A stretch of DNA of 64,000 nucleotides from CAZEJS01 sp964512645 (GTDB taxonomy: Bacteria; Actinomycetota; Geothermincolia; Fen-727; Anoxymicrobiaceae). The notes below the pieces were generated by a model that saw only the letters and a program-made list of their open reading frames with translations, had not been told where the DNA came from and made no database searches. Shown in pieces: positions 33,047-42,397 of this stretch. The stretch's first letter is position 1. Every line of letters begins with the position of its first letter. Where the stretch lies: positions 1-64,000 of the forward strand of contig CAZEJS010000014.1 of the NCBI GenBank assembly GCA_964512645.1, read 5' to 3'. The translations under genes and the position numbers were made by a program.

Positions 33047-34951
33047 ATGAGCAGTAACTTCGGTGGATACATGGGTAGATTTCTCGAAATCGATCTCACC
33101 ACCGGTACTGTCGGCGAATATCCTGTGGCGGACGAGCTCCTGGAGATGTACCTGGGCAACAAGGGGCTGGCTACCAGGATACTCTACGACGTCCTCCCGA
33201 GGGGCGTCGACCCGCTGGGACCGGAGAACGTGCTGATATTCAACACCGGCCCGCTCACCGGGTCCGGAGCGCCCTGCACCAGCAGGTTCAACGTGACCAC
33301 GAAGTCCCCGCTCACGGGCGGGGGCCTTTCGTGCAACTGCGGCGGCAACTTCGGGATGTACCTCAAGAGGGCGGGGTTCGACGGCGTGATATTGAGGGGC
33401 AGGGCCGACAGGCCGACCTGGGTCCACATAGAGGACGGCGAGGTCGAGCTTCGGGACGCCTCACACCTGTGGGGCCTCAACACCGAAGAGACACAGGAGA
33501 AACTGCCGAAAGGCACCGGCAAGGCGGTAATCGGCCCCGCCGGTGAGAACAAAGTCCTGTACGCCTGCATCATCTCTCAGGAACGCGCCGCCGGACGGGG
33601 CGGGGTCGGCGCGGTGATGGGCTCGAAGAACGTGAAAGCCGTTACCGCGAAAGGCAAGGCAAAGGTGCCCGTCGCCTACCCGGAAAAATTCCAGGAGGAT
33701 ATCCGGCGCTGGGCCAGGATCCTCAAGGGCCACCCCTCCACCGGCGAGATGATGCCCTCGTACGGCACAGCGGCCTTCGTGAACCGCTGCAACGCCACCA
33801 ACACAATGCCCACGCACAACTTTTCCCGGGGCACCTTCGAGGGCGCTGAAGCGGTCAGCGGAGAGGTCCTGGCCGAAACGCTACTCACCCGGAATTTCGG
33901 GTGCGTATCCTGTGTGATCAAGTGCGGTCGCAAGGTCATGGTCGGCGACAGGGAAGTCAAAGGCCCGGAGTACGAGACGCTGGGCCTTCTGGGGCCCAAC
34001 ATCGAGAACACCGATCTGCCGGCGATATGCCGGTGGAACTACCAGGCCGACCTCCTGGGCATGGACACCATCTCCCTGGGGAGCACCCTGGGGTTCACCA
34101 TGGAGCTTGTCGAGAAAGGCCTCCTCGAAGCGCCCGTGGAGTTCGGTCGGACCGAGGGCATATCCGGGTTGATCGAGGACATAGCCTACCGGCGGGGGCT
34201 CGGGAACGACCTGGCGGACGGCGTCAAGCGCATGTCCGAGAAGTACGGCGGCCGGGAGTTCGCGATGCACGTCAAGGGCATGGAGCTCGCCTCTTACGAG
34301 CCCCGGGGCGCGGTCGGGCACGGCCTGGGTTACGCCGTGGCCAACAGGGGAGGCTGCCACATCGCCGGGGGGTACATGGTCTACTTCGAGTCGAACGGGC
34401 CCCTGACCATGGACCCGCTTACCACGCGCGCGAAGCCCCAGCTCACGGCGTTGCTCCAGATCCTCCTCGACTCGCTGTCGGTAGCCGGGAGCTGCCAGTT
34501 CACGGCCTTCACCGTACTGCCGAAGCAGGTCCTGGACCTGCGGCCCTCCGGGTTCCTGTACCGGGTCGCGGCAAAGGCGCTGGAATTTCTCGGGCCGAGC
34601 GTGTCTCTGCTCCTCAGGTACCCCGGGATGCTGGCCTTCGTGCCTCCCATGGAGCTGATGCAGCATCCGAAGGCTATCACCGACCTGACCGGGATGAAGA
34701 TGACCTTCGGGAAGTACGTCCAGGCCGGCCAGAGGTCCTACCTGATAGAGCGGCTTTTCAATATCCGTGAGGGGTTCACCGGGGCGGACGACACGCTCCC
34801 CGCGAGGCTGCTGGAGGAGTGCCAGACCTCCGACCCGCGCTCGAGGGTTCCGCTGGCCAGGATGCTGCCGGTGTACTACCGGGCGAGGGGGCTCGACCGC
34901 ACGGGCGCGCCCGAGCCGGGGACGCTGGCCCGACTGGGGGTGCGGGACTGA
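33047..34951 (+). CDS. aor: Aldehyde:ferredoxin oxidoreductase (tungsten/molybdenum)
   Basis: A 634-residue AOR-family enzyme oxidising aldehydes (or related substrates) with ferredoxin as acceptor. The N-terminal domain begins MGRFLEIDLTTGTV and contains LIFNTGPLTGSGAPCTSRFNVTTKSPLT, the pterin-binding region. The [4Fe-4S] ligands are the CVSCVIKC cluster near residues 286-293 plus the Cys in AGSCQF near 483. KGMELASYEPRGAVGHGLGYAVANRG is the second pterin-binding block. ATG with AGGAG five bases upstream. Followed at once by moaD, and preceded by mobA and fdhD. The substrate cannot be told from the sequence; many subfamilies exist. Confidence 0.93.
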   Translation: MSSNFGGYMGRFLEIDLTTGTVGEYPVADELLEMYLGNKGLATRILYDVLPRGVDPLGPENVLIFNTGPLTGSGAPCTSRFNVTTKSPLTGGGLSCNCGGNFGMYLKRAGFDGVILRGRADRPTWVHIEDGEVELRDASHLWGLNTEETQEKLPKGTGKAVIGPAGENKVLYACIISQERAAGRGGVGAVMGSKNVKAVTAKGKAKVPVAYPEKFQEDIRRWARILKGHPSTGEMMPSYGTAAFVNRCNATNTMPTHNFSRGTFEGAEAVSGEVLAETLLTRNFGCVSCVIKCGRKVMVGDREVKGPEYETLGLLGPNIENTDLPAICRWNYQADLLGMDTISLGSTLGFTMELVEKGLLEAPVEFGRTEGISGLIEDIAYRRGLGNDLADGVKRMSEKYGGREFAMHVKGMELASYEPRGAVGHGLGYAVANRGGCHIAGGYMVYFESNGPLTMDPLTTRAKPQLTALLQILLDSLSVAGSCQFTAFTVLPKQVLDLRPSGFLYRVAAKALEFLGPSVSLLLRYPGMLAFVPPMELMQHPKAITDLTGMKMTFGKYVQAGQRSYLIERLFNIREGFTGADDTLPARLLEECQTSDPRSRVPLARMLPVYYRARGLDRTGAPEPGTLARLGVRD

Positions 34952-34956
34952 GGGCA

Positions 34957-35205
34957 ATGCCGACAGTCAAGTTCTTCGCCACCCTGAGAAACGCCGCCGG
35001 CACCCGCGAGGCTCAGGTCCACGCCACCAGCGTGAAGGAACTGCTGGAGCGCCTGTCGAGCGATTACGAAGGCAGGCTCGACAGGTACCTCAAGATAAGC
35101 ACGGTCCTCGTCAACGGCAGGAACGTCGCCCAGATGAAGGGCGGGAGGACCAGGCTCAAGCCCGATGACGTCGTATCGATCTTTCCGCCGCTCGGCGGCG
35201 GCTAG
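34957..35205 (+). CDS. moaD: MoaD-like molybdopterin synthase sulfur carrier
   Basis: An 82-residue beta-grasp protein: VKFFATLRNAAG at the start, VLVNGRNV in the middle and FPPLGGG at the end. The terminal Gly-Gly is adenylated and thiocarboxylated to supply sulfur for molybdopterin. It starts six bases after the AOR stop. A MoaD next to an AOR is common in anaerobes and may be dedicated to the tungsten cofactor. Confidence 0.9.
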   Translation: MPTVKFFATLRNAAGTREAQVHATSVKELLERLSSDYEGRLDRYLKISTVLVNGRNVAQMKGGRTRLKPDDVVSIFPPLGGG

Positions 35206-35224
35206 CCGGCAGGGAGTGATTGGT

Positions 35225-37420
35225 TTGGCCGAGCTGTTCGAAGAACTCGGGCTGACGGCAGAGGAGTACGAGGCGATCAAGTCCGTGCTCGGCCGGGAGC
35301 CCAACAAGGTCGAGCTGGGGATGTACTCGGTGATGTGGTCGGAGCACTGCAGCTACAAGAGTTCCAAGGAGCAATTGCGCAAGCTCCCGACCGAAGGACC
35401 GCGGATCCTGCTCGGCCCCGGGGAGAACGCGGGAGTTGTTGATATAGGTGACGGCTACGCCGTCGTGTTCAAGCTGGAATCGCACAACCACCCGAGCGCG
35501 GTCGAGCCGTTCCAGGGGGCGGCCACCGGCGTAGGCGGCATCGTCAGGGATATCTTCACCATGGGCGCGCGCCCGATAGCGAGCCTCGACCCCTTGAGGT
35601 TCGGTTCGCTCGACAGCCCCAGGACGCGCTACCTGCTCGACGGTGTCGTTTCCGGGATAGCCTCCTACGGCAACTGCCTGGGCATCCCCACTATCGCCGG
35701 CGACCTGTACTTCGAGGAAGCCTACGAGGAGAACCCCCTGATCAACGTGATGTGCCTGGGGATAATGCCCAGGGAACGGCTCGTCTTCGGCCGGGCCTCG
35801 GTGCCGGGGAGCGTTGGCGTCCTCATGGGGTCCAGCACGGGCCGCGACGGAATAGGCGGGGTGAGCGTGCTCGCCTCGCAGGAGTTCGACGAGACCAGCG
35901 CGGAGAAGCGCCCCAGCGTCCAGGTGGGCGATCCCTTCACCGAGAAACTGGAGATAGAGGCCTGCCTGGAGATGCTGGACAAAAACCTCCTCCTCGGGCT
36001 GCAGGACCTCGGGGGCGCCGGGCTCACCTGCGCCACCTGCGAGACCGCCGAGCGCGGGGGCTGCGGCATGGACGTGGACGTATCGAAGGTCCCTCTCCGG
36101 GAGAAGGACATGGAGCCCATCGAGATAATGATGTCCGAGTCCCAGGAGAGGATGTTCGCCATCTGCTCGCCGGACGACCTGGATGAGGTGCTGGGCATCT
36201 GCGAGAAGTGGGGCCTCGACGCCACGCCGCTGGCCACCGTCACCGAGGGCGACGACCTGCGGCTGCTGCTGGACGGAGAGGTGGTCGCCTGCGTGCCGGC
36301 CAGCTCGCTCGCACGCGGGCCCGAGTACCACCGTCCCTCGGAGCGCCCCGGGTACCTCGACGAGGTGCAGGCGTTCGATCCGTCCGTCCTGCCGGCGCCG
36401 GCCGACTGCGGCAGGGTGCTGCTGGACCTGCTGGGTTCGCCGAACGTCTGCTCAAGGCGATGGATAATCGAACAGTACGATCACATGGTGGGGCTGAACA
36501 CGGTCGTCCTGCCCGGCGGGGACGCCGGGGTGCTCCGGGTGAAGGAGACCGGCGCCGGCCTTGCCCTCGCGTGTGACTGCAACGGGCGCTACGTCTACCT
36601 CGACCCGTACGCCGGCACCCAGGTCGCCCTCGCGGAGAGCGCGCGCAACGTGGCCTGCTGCGGGGCGACGCCCACAGCCGTGACCAACTGCCTCAATTTC
36701 GGCAACCCCGAGAAACCGGCCATCTACTGGCAGTTCGTCCAGTCCGTGGAGGCGCTGGCCGATGGCTGCAGGCGGCTCGATACCCCCGTGGTGGGAGGCA
36801 ACGTCAGCTTCTACAACGAGTCGTTCGGTGAGGCGATCTACCCGACGCCGGTGATCGGCATGCTGGGCCTCATTCCGGACGTCGACGACAGGATGACCTC
36901 GGGCTTCAAGGCCGAAAACGACCGGATCCTGCTCCTGGGCAGGACCCGCGACGAGCTGGGGGGCAGCGAGTACCTGAAGGTGCTTCACGGCAAAGTCGCG
37001 GGAAAGCCCCCGGCGGTGGACTGGTCCGCGGAGAAGGCGCTCATCGAGTTCCTGGTGGAAGCGGCCGCCGCGCACTTGCTCTCTTCGGCGCACGATCTAT
37101 CCGAAGGGGGGCTGGGCGTCGCCCTCGCCGAATCGTGCCTCCAGGGCGGCCTCGGGGCGCGCGTGGACCTGGGGGACGAGCTCCCGGCGCACGTGGCCCT
37201 GTTCAGCGAGTCCCAGGGCAGGGTGCTGGCGAGCGTCTCCCCGGACGACCTCAACGCCGTGCTCGGCCTGGCCGACAAGCACGGGGTCCCGGTGCGCGAG
37301 CTGGGTACCGTGGGGGGAGGCTCCATCCGAGCCACCGGGGTGATGGACGTTGCCCTGGGCGAGGCCCGGGAACTGTACGAGGGCGCCCTGGAGAAGATGG
37401 TCGCCGGGGCTCATCACTGA
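35225..37420 (+). CDS. purL: Phosphoribosylformylglycinamidine synthase, large subunit PurL
   Basis: A 731-residue small-type PurL, which makes FGAM from FGAR with PurS and PurQ. It starts LAELFEELGLTAEEYEAI, then MYSVMWSEHCSYKSSK, FKLESHNHPSAVEPF (the substrate-binding HNHPS motif), VGDPFTEK and DLGGAGLTCA. The second half repeats the AIR-synthase fold with NFGNPEKPAIYWQFV and HDLSEGGLGVALAES. The TTG start is chosen because GGGAG lies eight bases upstream; GTG 35216 is the alternative. purS and purQ are not here. First of five pur genes. Confidence 0.95.
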   Translation: MAELFEELGLTAEEYEAIKSVLGREPNKVELGMYSVMWSEHCSYKSSKEQLRKLPTEGPRILLGPGENAGVVDIGDGYAVVFKLESHNHPSAVEPFQGAATGVGGIVRDIFTMGARPIASLDPLRFGSLDSPRTRYLLDGVVSGIASYGNCLGIPTIAGDLYFEEAYEENPLINVMCLGIMPRERLVFGRASVPGSVGVLMGSSTGRDGIGGVSVLASQEFDETSAEKRPSVQVGDPFTEKLEIEACLEMLDKNLLLGLQDLGGAGLTCATCETAERGGCGMDVDVSKVPLREKDMEPIEIMMSESQERMFAICSPDDLDEVLGICEKWGLDATPLATVTEGDDLRLLLDGEVVACVPASSLARGPEYHRPSERPGYLDEVQAFDPSVLPAPADCGRVLLDLLGSPNVCSRRWIIEQYDHMVGLNTVVLPGGDAGVLRVKETGAGLALACDCNGRYVYLDPYAGTQVALAESARNVACCGATPTAVTNCLNFGNPEKPAIYWQFVQSVEALADGCRRLDTPVVGGNVSFYNESFGEAIYPTPVIGMLGLIPDVDDRMTSGFKAENDRILLLGRTRDELGGSEYLKVLHGKVAGKPPAVDWSAEKALIEFLVEAAAAHLLSSAHDLSEGGLGVALAESCLQGGLGARVDLGDELPAHVALFSESQGRVLASVSPDDLNAVLGLADKHGVPVRELGTVGGGSIRATGVMDVALGEARELYEGALEKMVAGAHH

Positions 37421-37545
37421 CGGAGGTGTACGGCCGATGACACGGGAAGAGACGCGGGGTGTCCGCCTCTTTCATGTCGGATATCAATACGCGGCGGAGG
37501 TATCGAGGTGATAATCAAACCGTGAACGCAACAGAGGGCGACCCG

Positions 37546-38961
37546 GTGAGAAGCGACAGCATGGAGGAGGCCTGCGGGGTCTTCGGGGTATGGGCCCCCG
37601 GTGAGGAGGTCGCGAGGGTGACCTACTTCGGTCTGTACGCCCTGCAGCACCGCGGGCAGGAGAGCGCGGGGATCGCCGTCACCAGCGGCGACGGCATACT
37701 CGTTGTCAAGGACATGGGGCTCGTCTCGCAGGTGTTCGACGAAAACAGCTTCGTGAGCCTCAACGGGCACTCGGCGATAGGGCACGTGCGATACTCCACG
37801 ACCGGCTCCACCTACTGGGAAAACGCCCAGCCCATGTACGACGTCAGCTCGCGGGGGCCGCACGCCTTCGCGCACAACGGCAACCTGGTGAACACTGACC
37901 AGGTGCGGGACTGGCTGTCCGGGCGCGGAGCCACTTTCACCTCCACCACGGACACCGAGGTGATGAGCACGCTGCTCTCCTACTCGGAGGCGCCAACGAC
38001 CTTCGAGGCCGTCAGCGAGACCTTCGGAATGCTCCGGGGGGCCTTCTCGGCCGTGGTGCTCACCGAGGAGGGGCTTTACGGGCTGCGCGACCCCTACGGG
38101 ATACGGCCCCTGTGCCTGGGCCGGCGCGACGGCGCGTTCTTCATCGCCAGCGAGACGGCGGCGCTCGACGTGGTGGGCGCGCAGTTCATTCGCGAGATAG
38201 AACCGGGCGAGATAGTCAGGGTGAACGGGGACGGTATAGAATCCCGCCGTTTCGCCGATGCGGCCAGGCCCAGCCTCTGCATCTTCGAGTTCATCTACTT
38301 CGCCCGCCCGGACTCGGTGCTCTACGACCGGGTCCTCTACGAAGTCCGCAAGGAGATGGGCAAACAACTGGCGAGGGAAGCCCCTGTCGAGGCGGATATC
38401 GTAATCCCGGTTCCGGACTCCGGCGTCCCGGCGGCCATCGGGTTCGCCGAGGAGTCCGGGATACCTTACGGGGAGGGGCTCATCAAGAACAGGTATATCG
38501 GCAGGACCTTCATCCAGCCGAGCCAGTCCATAAGGCAGCTCGGCGTGCGCCTGAAGCTCAACCCGCTCAACAGCGCAATAAGGGGCAAACGCCTGGTGGT
38601 GGTCGACGACTCGATAGTGAGGGGCACTACCAGCCGTAAGATAGTGGCGATCCTCAAGGAAGCGGGCGCTGCCGAGGTGCACGTGCGGGTGAGCTCTCCT
38701 CCCATCTGCGACCCTTGCTTCTACGGCATCGATACGGCGGTGCGTAGCGAGCTCATCGCCTCCAGGCTGTCCGTCGACGAGACCAGGCGGTTCCTGGGGG
38801 CCGACACTCTCCATTACTTGAGCATGGAGAACCTCCTGAGGTCGTGCGGCCACGGGAAAGACATGTACTGTACGGCGTGCTTCGACGGGTGCTACCCGCT
38901 GGAGGTGCCGGAGAATTTCAGCATGTCCAAGTCCAGGCTGGAGGAGAAGACCAGGGCCTGA
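37546..38961 (+). CDS. purF: Amidophosphoribosyltransferase
   Basis: Makes phosphoribosylamine from PRPP and glutamine. The catalytic Cys is in EACGVFGVW, nine residues after the chosen GTG start, so a short propeptide would be removed. GAGGG is seven bases upstream; GTG 37522 would give a longer propeptide. Ntn glutaminase blocks: LQHRGQESAGI, IGHVRYSTTG and FAHNGNLVN. The PRPP loop is VVVDDSIVRGTTS. The four Fe-S cysteines of the Bacillus-type enzyme appear present (SLCIFEFIYFARPDS, CFYGIDT and CTACFDGCYP), implying an oxygen-sensitive cluster. Confidence 0.95.
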   Translation: MRSDSMEEACGVFGVWAPGEEVARVTYFGLYALQHRGQESAGIAVTSGDGILVVKDMGLVSQVFDENSFVSLNGHSAIGHVRYSTTGSTYWENAQPMYDVSSRGPHAFAHNGNLVNTDQVRDWLSGRGATFTSTTDTEVMSTLLSYSEAPTTFEAVSETFGMLRGAFSAVVLTEEGLYGLRDPYGIRPLCLGRRDGAFFIASETAALDVVGAQFIREIEPGEIVRVNGDGIESRRFADAARPSLCIFEFIYFARPDSVLYDRVLYEVRKEMGKQLAREAPVEADIVIPVPDSGVPAAIGFAEESGIPYGEGLIKNRYIGRTFIQPSQSIRQLGVRLKLNPLNSAIRGKRLVVVDDSIVRGTTSRKIVAILKEAGAAEVHVRVSSPPICDPCFYGIDTAVRSELIASRLSVDETRRFLGADTLHYLSMENLLRSCGHGKDMYCTACFDGCYPLEVPENFSMSKSRLEEKTRA

Positions 38962-39031
38962 CACGCTGCCCGCCGGGAACGCCCGCCATCGGCGGGGGTG
39001 GTCCGCGGGCCGGACGAAGGGGCTGAGCGCC

Positions 39032-40075
39032 ATGGCGGAGGACGGCGGGAAGAAAGATTACAGATGGGCCGGGGTGGACACCGCGGCGGCCGGCGAGGCC
39101 GTTGAGCTTATCAGGGAAAAGGTGTCGGCCACCATGCGCCCGGAGGTGATTGGAGGCATCGGCGGCTTCGGGGCCCTCTTCGAGCTCGACACCGGCAGGT
39201 ACAACAACCCAGTCCTGGTCTCGGGCACCGACGGCGTCGGCACCAAGACCAGGCTGGCGAGGATGCTGGACAAGCACGACACCCTGGGCATAGACCTGGT
39301 GGCTATGTGCGTGGACGACGTCGTGACCTGCGGCGCCGAGCCCCTCTTCTTCCAGGACTACATCGCCATGGGGAAGGTCGTCCCGGAGAGGATCGCCGAT
39401 ATCGTGGGGGGCGTCGCCGAGGGGTGCCTCAAGGCGGGGTGTTCCCTGGTCGGCGGCGAGATCGCCGAACACCCCGGGGTGATGGACCCGGACGATTACG
39501 ACCTGGCGGGCTTCTGTGTCGGCGTGGTCGAGAAGGACAGGATAATCGACGGCTCCAGGGTCCAGCCCGAGGACCGGATAATCGGCCTCGGGTCCTCGGG
39601 GCTCCACTCCAACGGGTACTCCCTGGCCAGAAAGCTCCTGTTCGAGGACGGCGACTTCAACCTCGACGACCACACCAAGGAGATCGCCAATCCGCTGGGC
39701 CTCGAGCTGCTCACGCCCACCTTGATATACGCCCCGGTCATCCTGAAGCTGATAGAGGAGTGCGACGTGAAAGCGGTCGCGCACATCACCGGCGGGGGAA
39801 TAACCGAGAACCTGCCGCGGGTCCTCCCGGAGGACATGCACGCCGAGATCATCTACGGGACCTGGCCGGTCAAGAACATATTCAGCTTCATCCAGAAGGT
39901 CGGCGAGATCGACATATTCGACATGCTCAGGACCTTCAACATGGGCCTGGGGATGGTCCTGGTGGTCCCGCCCAGCGAGGTCCGCAAGGCGTTGCAGGTG
40001 CTTGACATGAACCTCTACAGGGCGTTCGAGGTGGGAGAGGTAGCTCCCGGCGGAGGCCCCGTGAGGTATAGCTGA
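39032..40075 (+). CDS. purM: Phosphoribosylformylglycinamidine cyclo-ligase (AIR synthetase)
   Basis: A 347-residue enzyme closing the imidazole ring. DYRWAGVDTAAAGEAVELI opens it (the usual YKDAGVDi pattern), followed by LVSGTDGVGTKTRLA, LVAMCVDDVVTCGAEPLFFQDYIA, LVGGEIAEHPGVM, LGSSGLHSNGYSLAR and HITGGGITENLPR, all canonical PurM blocks. Normal length. ATG with a GGGG-rich leader. It follows purF by about 70 bases. Confidence 0.97.
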   Translation: MAEDGGKKDYRWAGVDTAAAGEAVELIREKVSATMRPEVIGGIGGFGALFELDTGRYNNPVLVSGTDGVGTKTRLARMLDKHDTLGIDLVAMCVDDVVTCGAEPLFFQDYIAMGKVVPERIADIVGGVAEGCLKAGCSLVGGEIAEHPGVMDPDDYDLAGFCVGVVEKDRIIDGSRVQPEDRIIGLGSSGLHSNGYSLARKLLFEDGDFNLDDHTKEIANPLGLELLTPTLIYAPVILKLIEECDVKAVAHITGGGITENLPRVLPEDMHAEIIYGTWPVKNIFSFIQKVGEIDIFDMLRTFNMGLGMVLVVPPSEVRKALQVLDMNLYRAFEVGEVAPGGGPVRYS

Positions 40076-40165
40076 GGGATACGCGGGCGCTCCGGTTCCG
40101 GCCGAAAAGAGAGCCCGGGGCCGGTGGCCCGGGGGCCGGGCACGGCCCGATAAGCGGGAGATGGC

Positions 40166-40801
40166 ATGGTGGAAGACGGCGAGCCCCTGGTCCTTGGCGT
40201 GCTGGTTTCCGGCTCCGGCACGAACATGGACGTAATAGCGCAGGCTATCGAGGACGGCGACCTGCCGGCCAGGATAGCCCTGGTCGTCAGCGACAACCCC
40301 GACGCGTTCGCCCTGGAGAGGGCGAAGAAGAGGTCGATACCGACCCGGGTAATCGAGCTCGGGGAGTTCCCGGACAGGCCGTCGTTCGACCGCGCCGTGA
40401 TCGAGGCGCTTGAGTCAGAGGGAGTCGAGCTGGTCGTGCTGGCGGGCTTCATGAAACTCATCGGGCCGGAGATGGTGGACGCGTTCGCCAACCGGATCAT
40501 GAACATCCACCCGGCTCTCCTGCCGAGCTTCCCCGGCGAGCGGGGGGTGGCCGACGCGCTGGAGCACGGGGTCAAGGTCTCGGGGGTGACGGTGCACTTC
40601 GTGGACAAGGGCCTGGACACCGGGCCGATCATCGCCCAGGCGGCGGTCCCGGTCGAGGATACTGACGACGTGGAGAGCCTGCACCGGAGGATCCACGGGG
40701 CGGAGTACAAAATATACCCGCTGGCCATCAGGCTTTTCGCCGAAGGGCGGCTGGCGGTTGACGGGCGCAGGGTGAGAGTACTGCCGGCGCGGGCCGGCTG
40801 A
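40166..40801 (+). CDS. purN: Phosphoribosylglycinamide formyltransferase
   Basis: A 211-residue GAR transformylase using 10-formyl-tetrahydrofolate. LGVLVSGSGTNMDVI is the phosphate-binding loop, LAGFMKLIGPEMVDAF a conserved block, NIHPALLPSFPG the catalytic Asn-x-His region, and VDKGLDTGPII carries the catalytic Asp. SD GGGAG nine bases before the ATG. Followed 12 bases later by purH. Confidence 0.96.
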   Translation: MVEDGEPLVLGVLVSGSGTNMDVIAQAIEDGDLPARIALVVSDNPDAFALERAKKRSIPTRVIELGEFPDRPSFDRAVIEALESEGVELVVLAGFMKLIGPEMVDAFANRIMNIHPALLPSFPGERGVADALEHGVKVSGVTVHFVDKGLDTGPIIAQAAVPVEDTDDVESLHRRIHGAEYKIYPLAIRLFAEGRLAVDGRRVRVLPARAG

Positions 40802-40812
40802 AAGGAGAGAGG

Positions 40813-42366
40813 ATGCCCAGGATCAAGCGTGCCCTGATAAGCGTTTCCGACAAGACCGACGTGGTCTGGCTGGCGGGCGAACTCACGGCGCTCGGCGTGG
40901 AAGTTGTTTCCACCGGTGGCACTTACAAGCTGCTCGGCCAGGAGAACGTCAAGGCGACCCCGGTGGCCGAGGTCACCGGCTTCCCGGAGATGCTCGACGG
41001 AAGGGTCAAGACGCTGCACCCGAAGATCCACGGCGGCATACTCGCCGACCGCGGCAAGCCCGAGCACATGCGGCAGCTCGACTTCCAGAAGATAACCCCC
41101 ATCGACCTGGTGGTGGTCAACCTGTACCCGTTCGCCAGGACCGTGGCAAGGCCGGGGGTCACCTACGAGGACGCGATCGAGAACATCGATATCGGGGGGC
41201 CGACGATGGTGCGCGCGGCGGCGAAGAACCACGCCAGCGTCGCGATCGTGGTCAACCCCGCCCGCTACCGCGGCATCATCGACGAGATGAAGAGGCTTGG
41301 CGGCGAGATCTCCGCCGAGACCCGCAGGGACCTGGCCCGCGAGGCTTTCACCCACACCGCGGAGTACGACGCCGTGATCAGCGCCTACCTTGCCGGCCAG
41401 CAGGGGCTATCCTCGGAGTTCCTCGACTTCTCGGTGCTTCCGTTCCGCAAGGTTTCAGCCCTGCGGTACGGCGAGAACCCGCACCAGTCGGCCGCGCTCT
41501 ACAGCGAGGCCGGCGCCGAAGGGGCGTCGCTGGCGACGGCGCCGCTCGTCCTCGGGGCCGCGGTGTCGTTCAACAACGTTCTCGACGGCGAGGCCGCCTG
41601 GGACTGCGTGCTGGAGTTCGACGAGCCGGCGTGCGTGATCATCAAGCACAACAATCCCTGCGGGGTGGCGGTGGACTCCGCGCTCGCGGAAGCCTACAAC
41701 AGGGCGAGGGAGTGCGACCCGGTATCGGCGTTCGGTTCGGTGATCGCGGTGAACCGCCCGCTGGACAGGGAAACCGCGCTCGCCATGAAGAGCAACTTCA
41801 TCGAGCTCCTGCTCGCGCCCTCGTACGACGAGGACGCCCTCGAAGTCCTGAAGGAGAAGAAGGACATCCGCGCCATCGAGATGGGTGACGTCGCCGGGCC
41901 CCGGGCGCTCGGCAAGGACTTCCGCCGCATCCGGGGCGGGATGCTGGCGCAGGAATACGACACCGACCCCTACGACAGGGCGTCCTGGAAGGTCGCCACC
42001 GGGACCGTGCCGACCGACGCGCAGTGTGAGGACCTCCTCTTCGCCTGGAAGGTGTGCAAGCACGTGAAGTCCAACGCCATCGTGCTGGCGAAGGACCGGG
42101 CCACGGTGGGCGTCGGCGCGGGACAGATGAGCCGCGTGGACTCGGCGACGATCGCCGTTTCCAAGGCCGGGGACAGGGCGCGGGGCTGCTCCGTGGCCTC
42201 CGACGCGTTCTTCCCGTTCCCCGACGCGGTGGAGAGAGTGGTGGGCGCCGGGGCGAAGGCGATAATCCAGCCCGGCGGCTCCAAGAATGACGACGACGCC
42301 CTCTCGGTGTGCGAGAGCAACGGCGTAGCGATGGTAATGACCGGCAGGAGGCACTTCAGGCACTAG
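40813..42366 (+). CDS. purH: Bifunctional AICAR transformylase / IMP cyclohydrolase
   Basis: A 517-residue enzyme for the last two steps to IMP. The N-terminal MGS-like cyclohydrolase half has ALISVSDKTDVVWLA, VVSTGGTYKLL, GRVKTLHPKIHGG and IDIGGPTMVRAAAKN. The transformylase half has LRYGENPHQSAALY, KHNNPCGVAV and QPGGSKNDD. AAAGGAGAG lies five bases upstream of the ATG. Last of the pur cluster. Confidence 0.97.
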   Translation: MPRIKRALISVSDKTDVVWLAGELTALGVEVVSTGGTYKLLGQENVKATPVAEVTGFPEMLDGRVKTLHPKIHGGILADRGKPEHMRQLDFQKITPIDLVVVNLYPFARTVARPGVTYEDAIENIDIGGPTMVRAAAKNHASVAIVVNPARYRGIIDEMKRLGGEISAETRRDLAREAFTHTAEYDAVISAYLAGQQGLSSEFLDFSVLPFRKVSALRYGENPHQSAALYSEAGAEGASLATAPLVLGAAVSFNNVLDGEAAWDCVLEFDEPACVIIKHNNPCGVAVDSALAEAYNRARECDPVSAFGSVIAVNRPLDRETALAMKSNFIELLLAPSYDEDALEVLKEKKDIRAIEMGDVAGPRALGKDFRRIRGGMLAQEYDTDPYDRASWKVATGTVPTDAQCEDLLFAWKVCKHVKSNAIVLAKDRATVGVGAGQMSRVDSATIAVSKAGDRARGCSVASDAFFPFPDAVERVVGAGAKAIIQPGGSKNDDDALSVCESNGVAMVMTGRRHFRH

Positions 42367-42397
42367 GCCGCGCCCTCCTGCCGCCGGCAAGGGACTG

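Noticed and set aside
34819..35168. Alternative starts that extend moaD upstream into the AOR gene
   Set aside because: The extension is a shifted-frame read of the AOR C-terminus. ATG 34957 gives the standard MoaD length.
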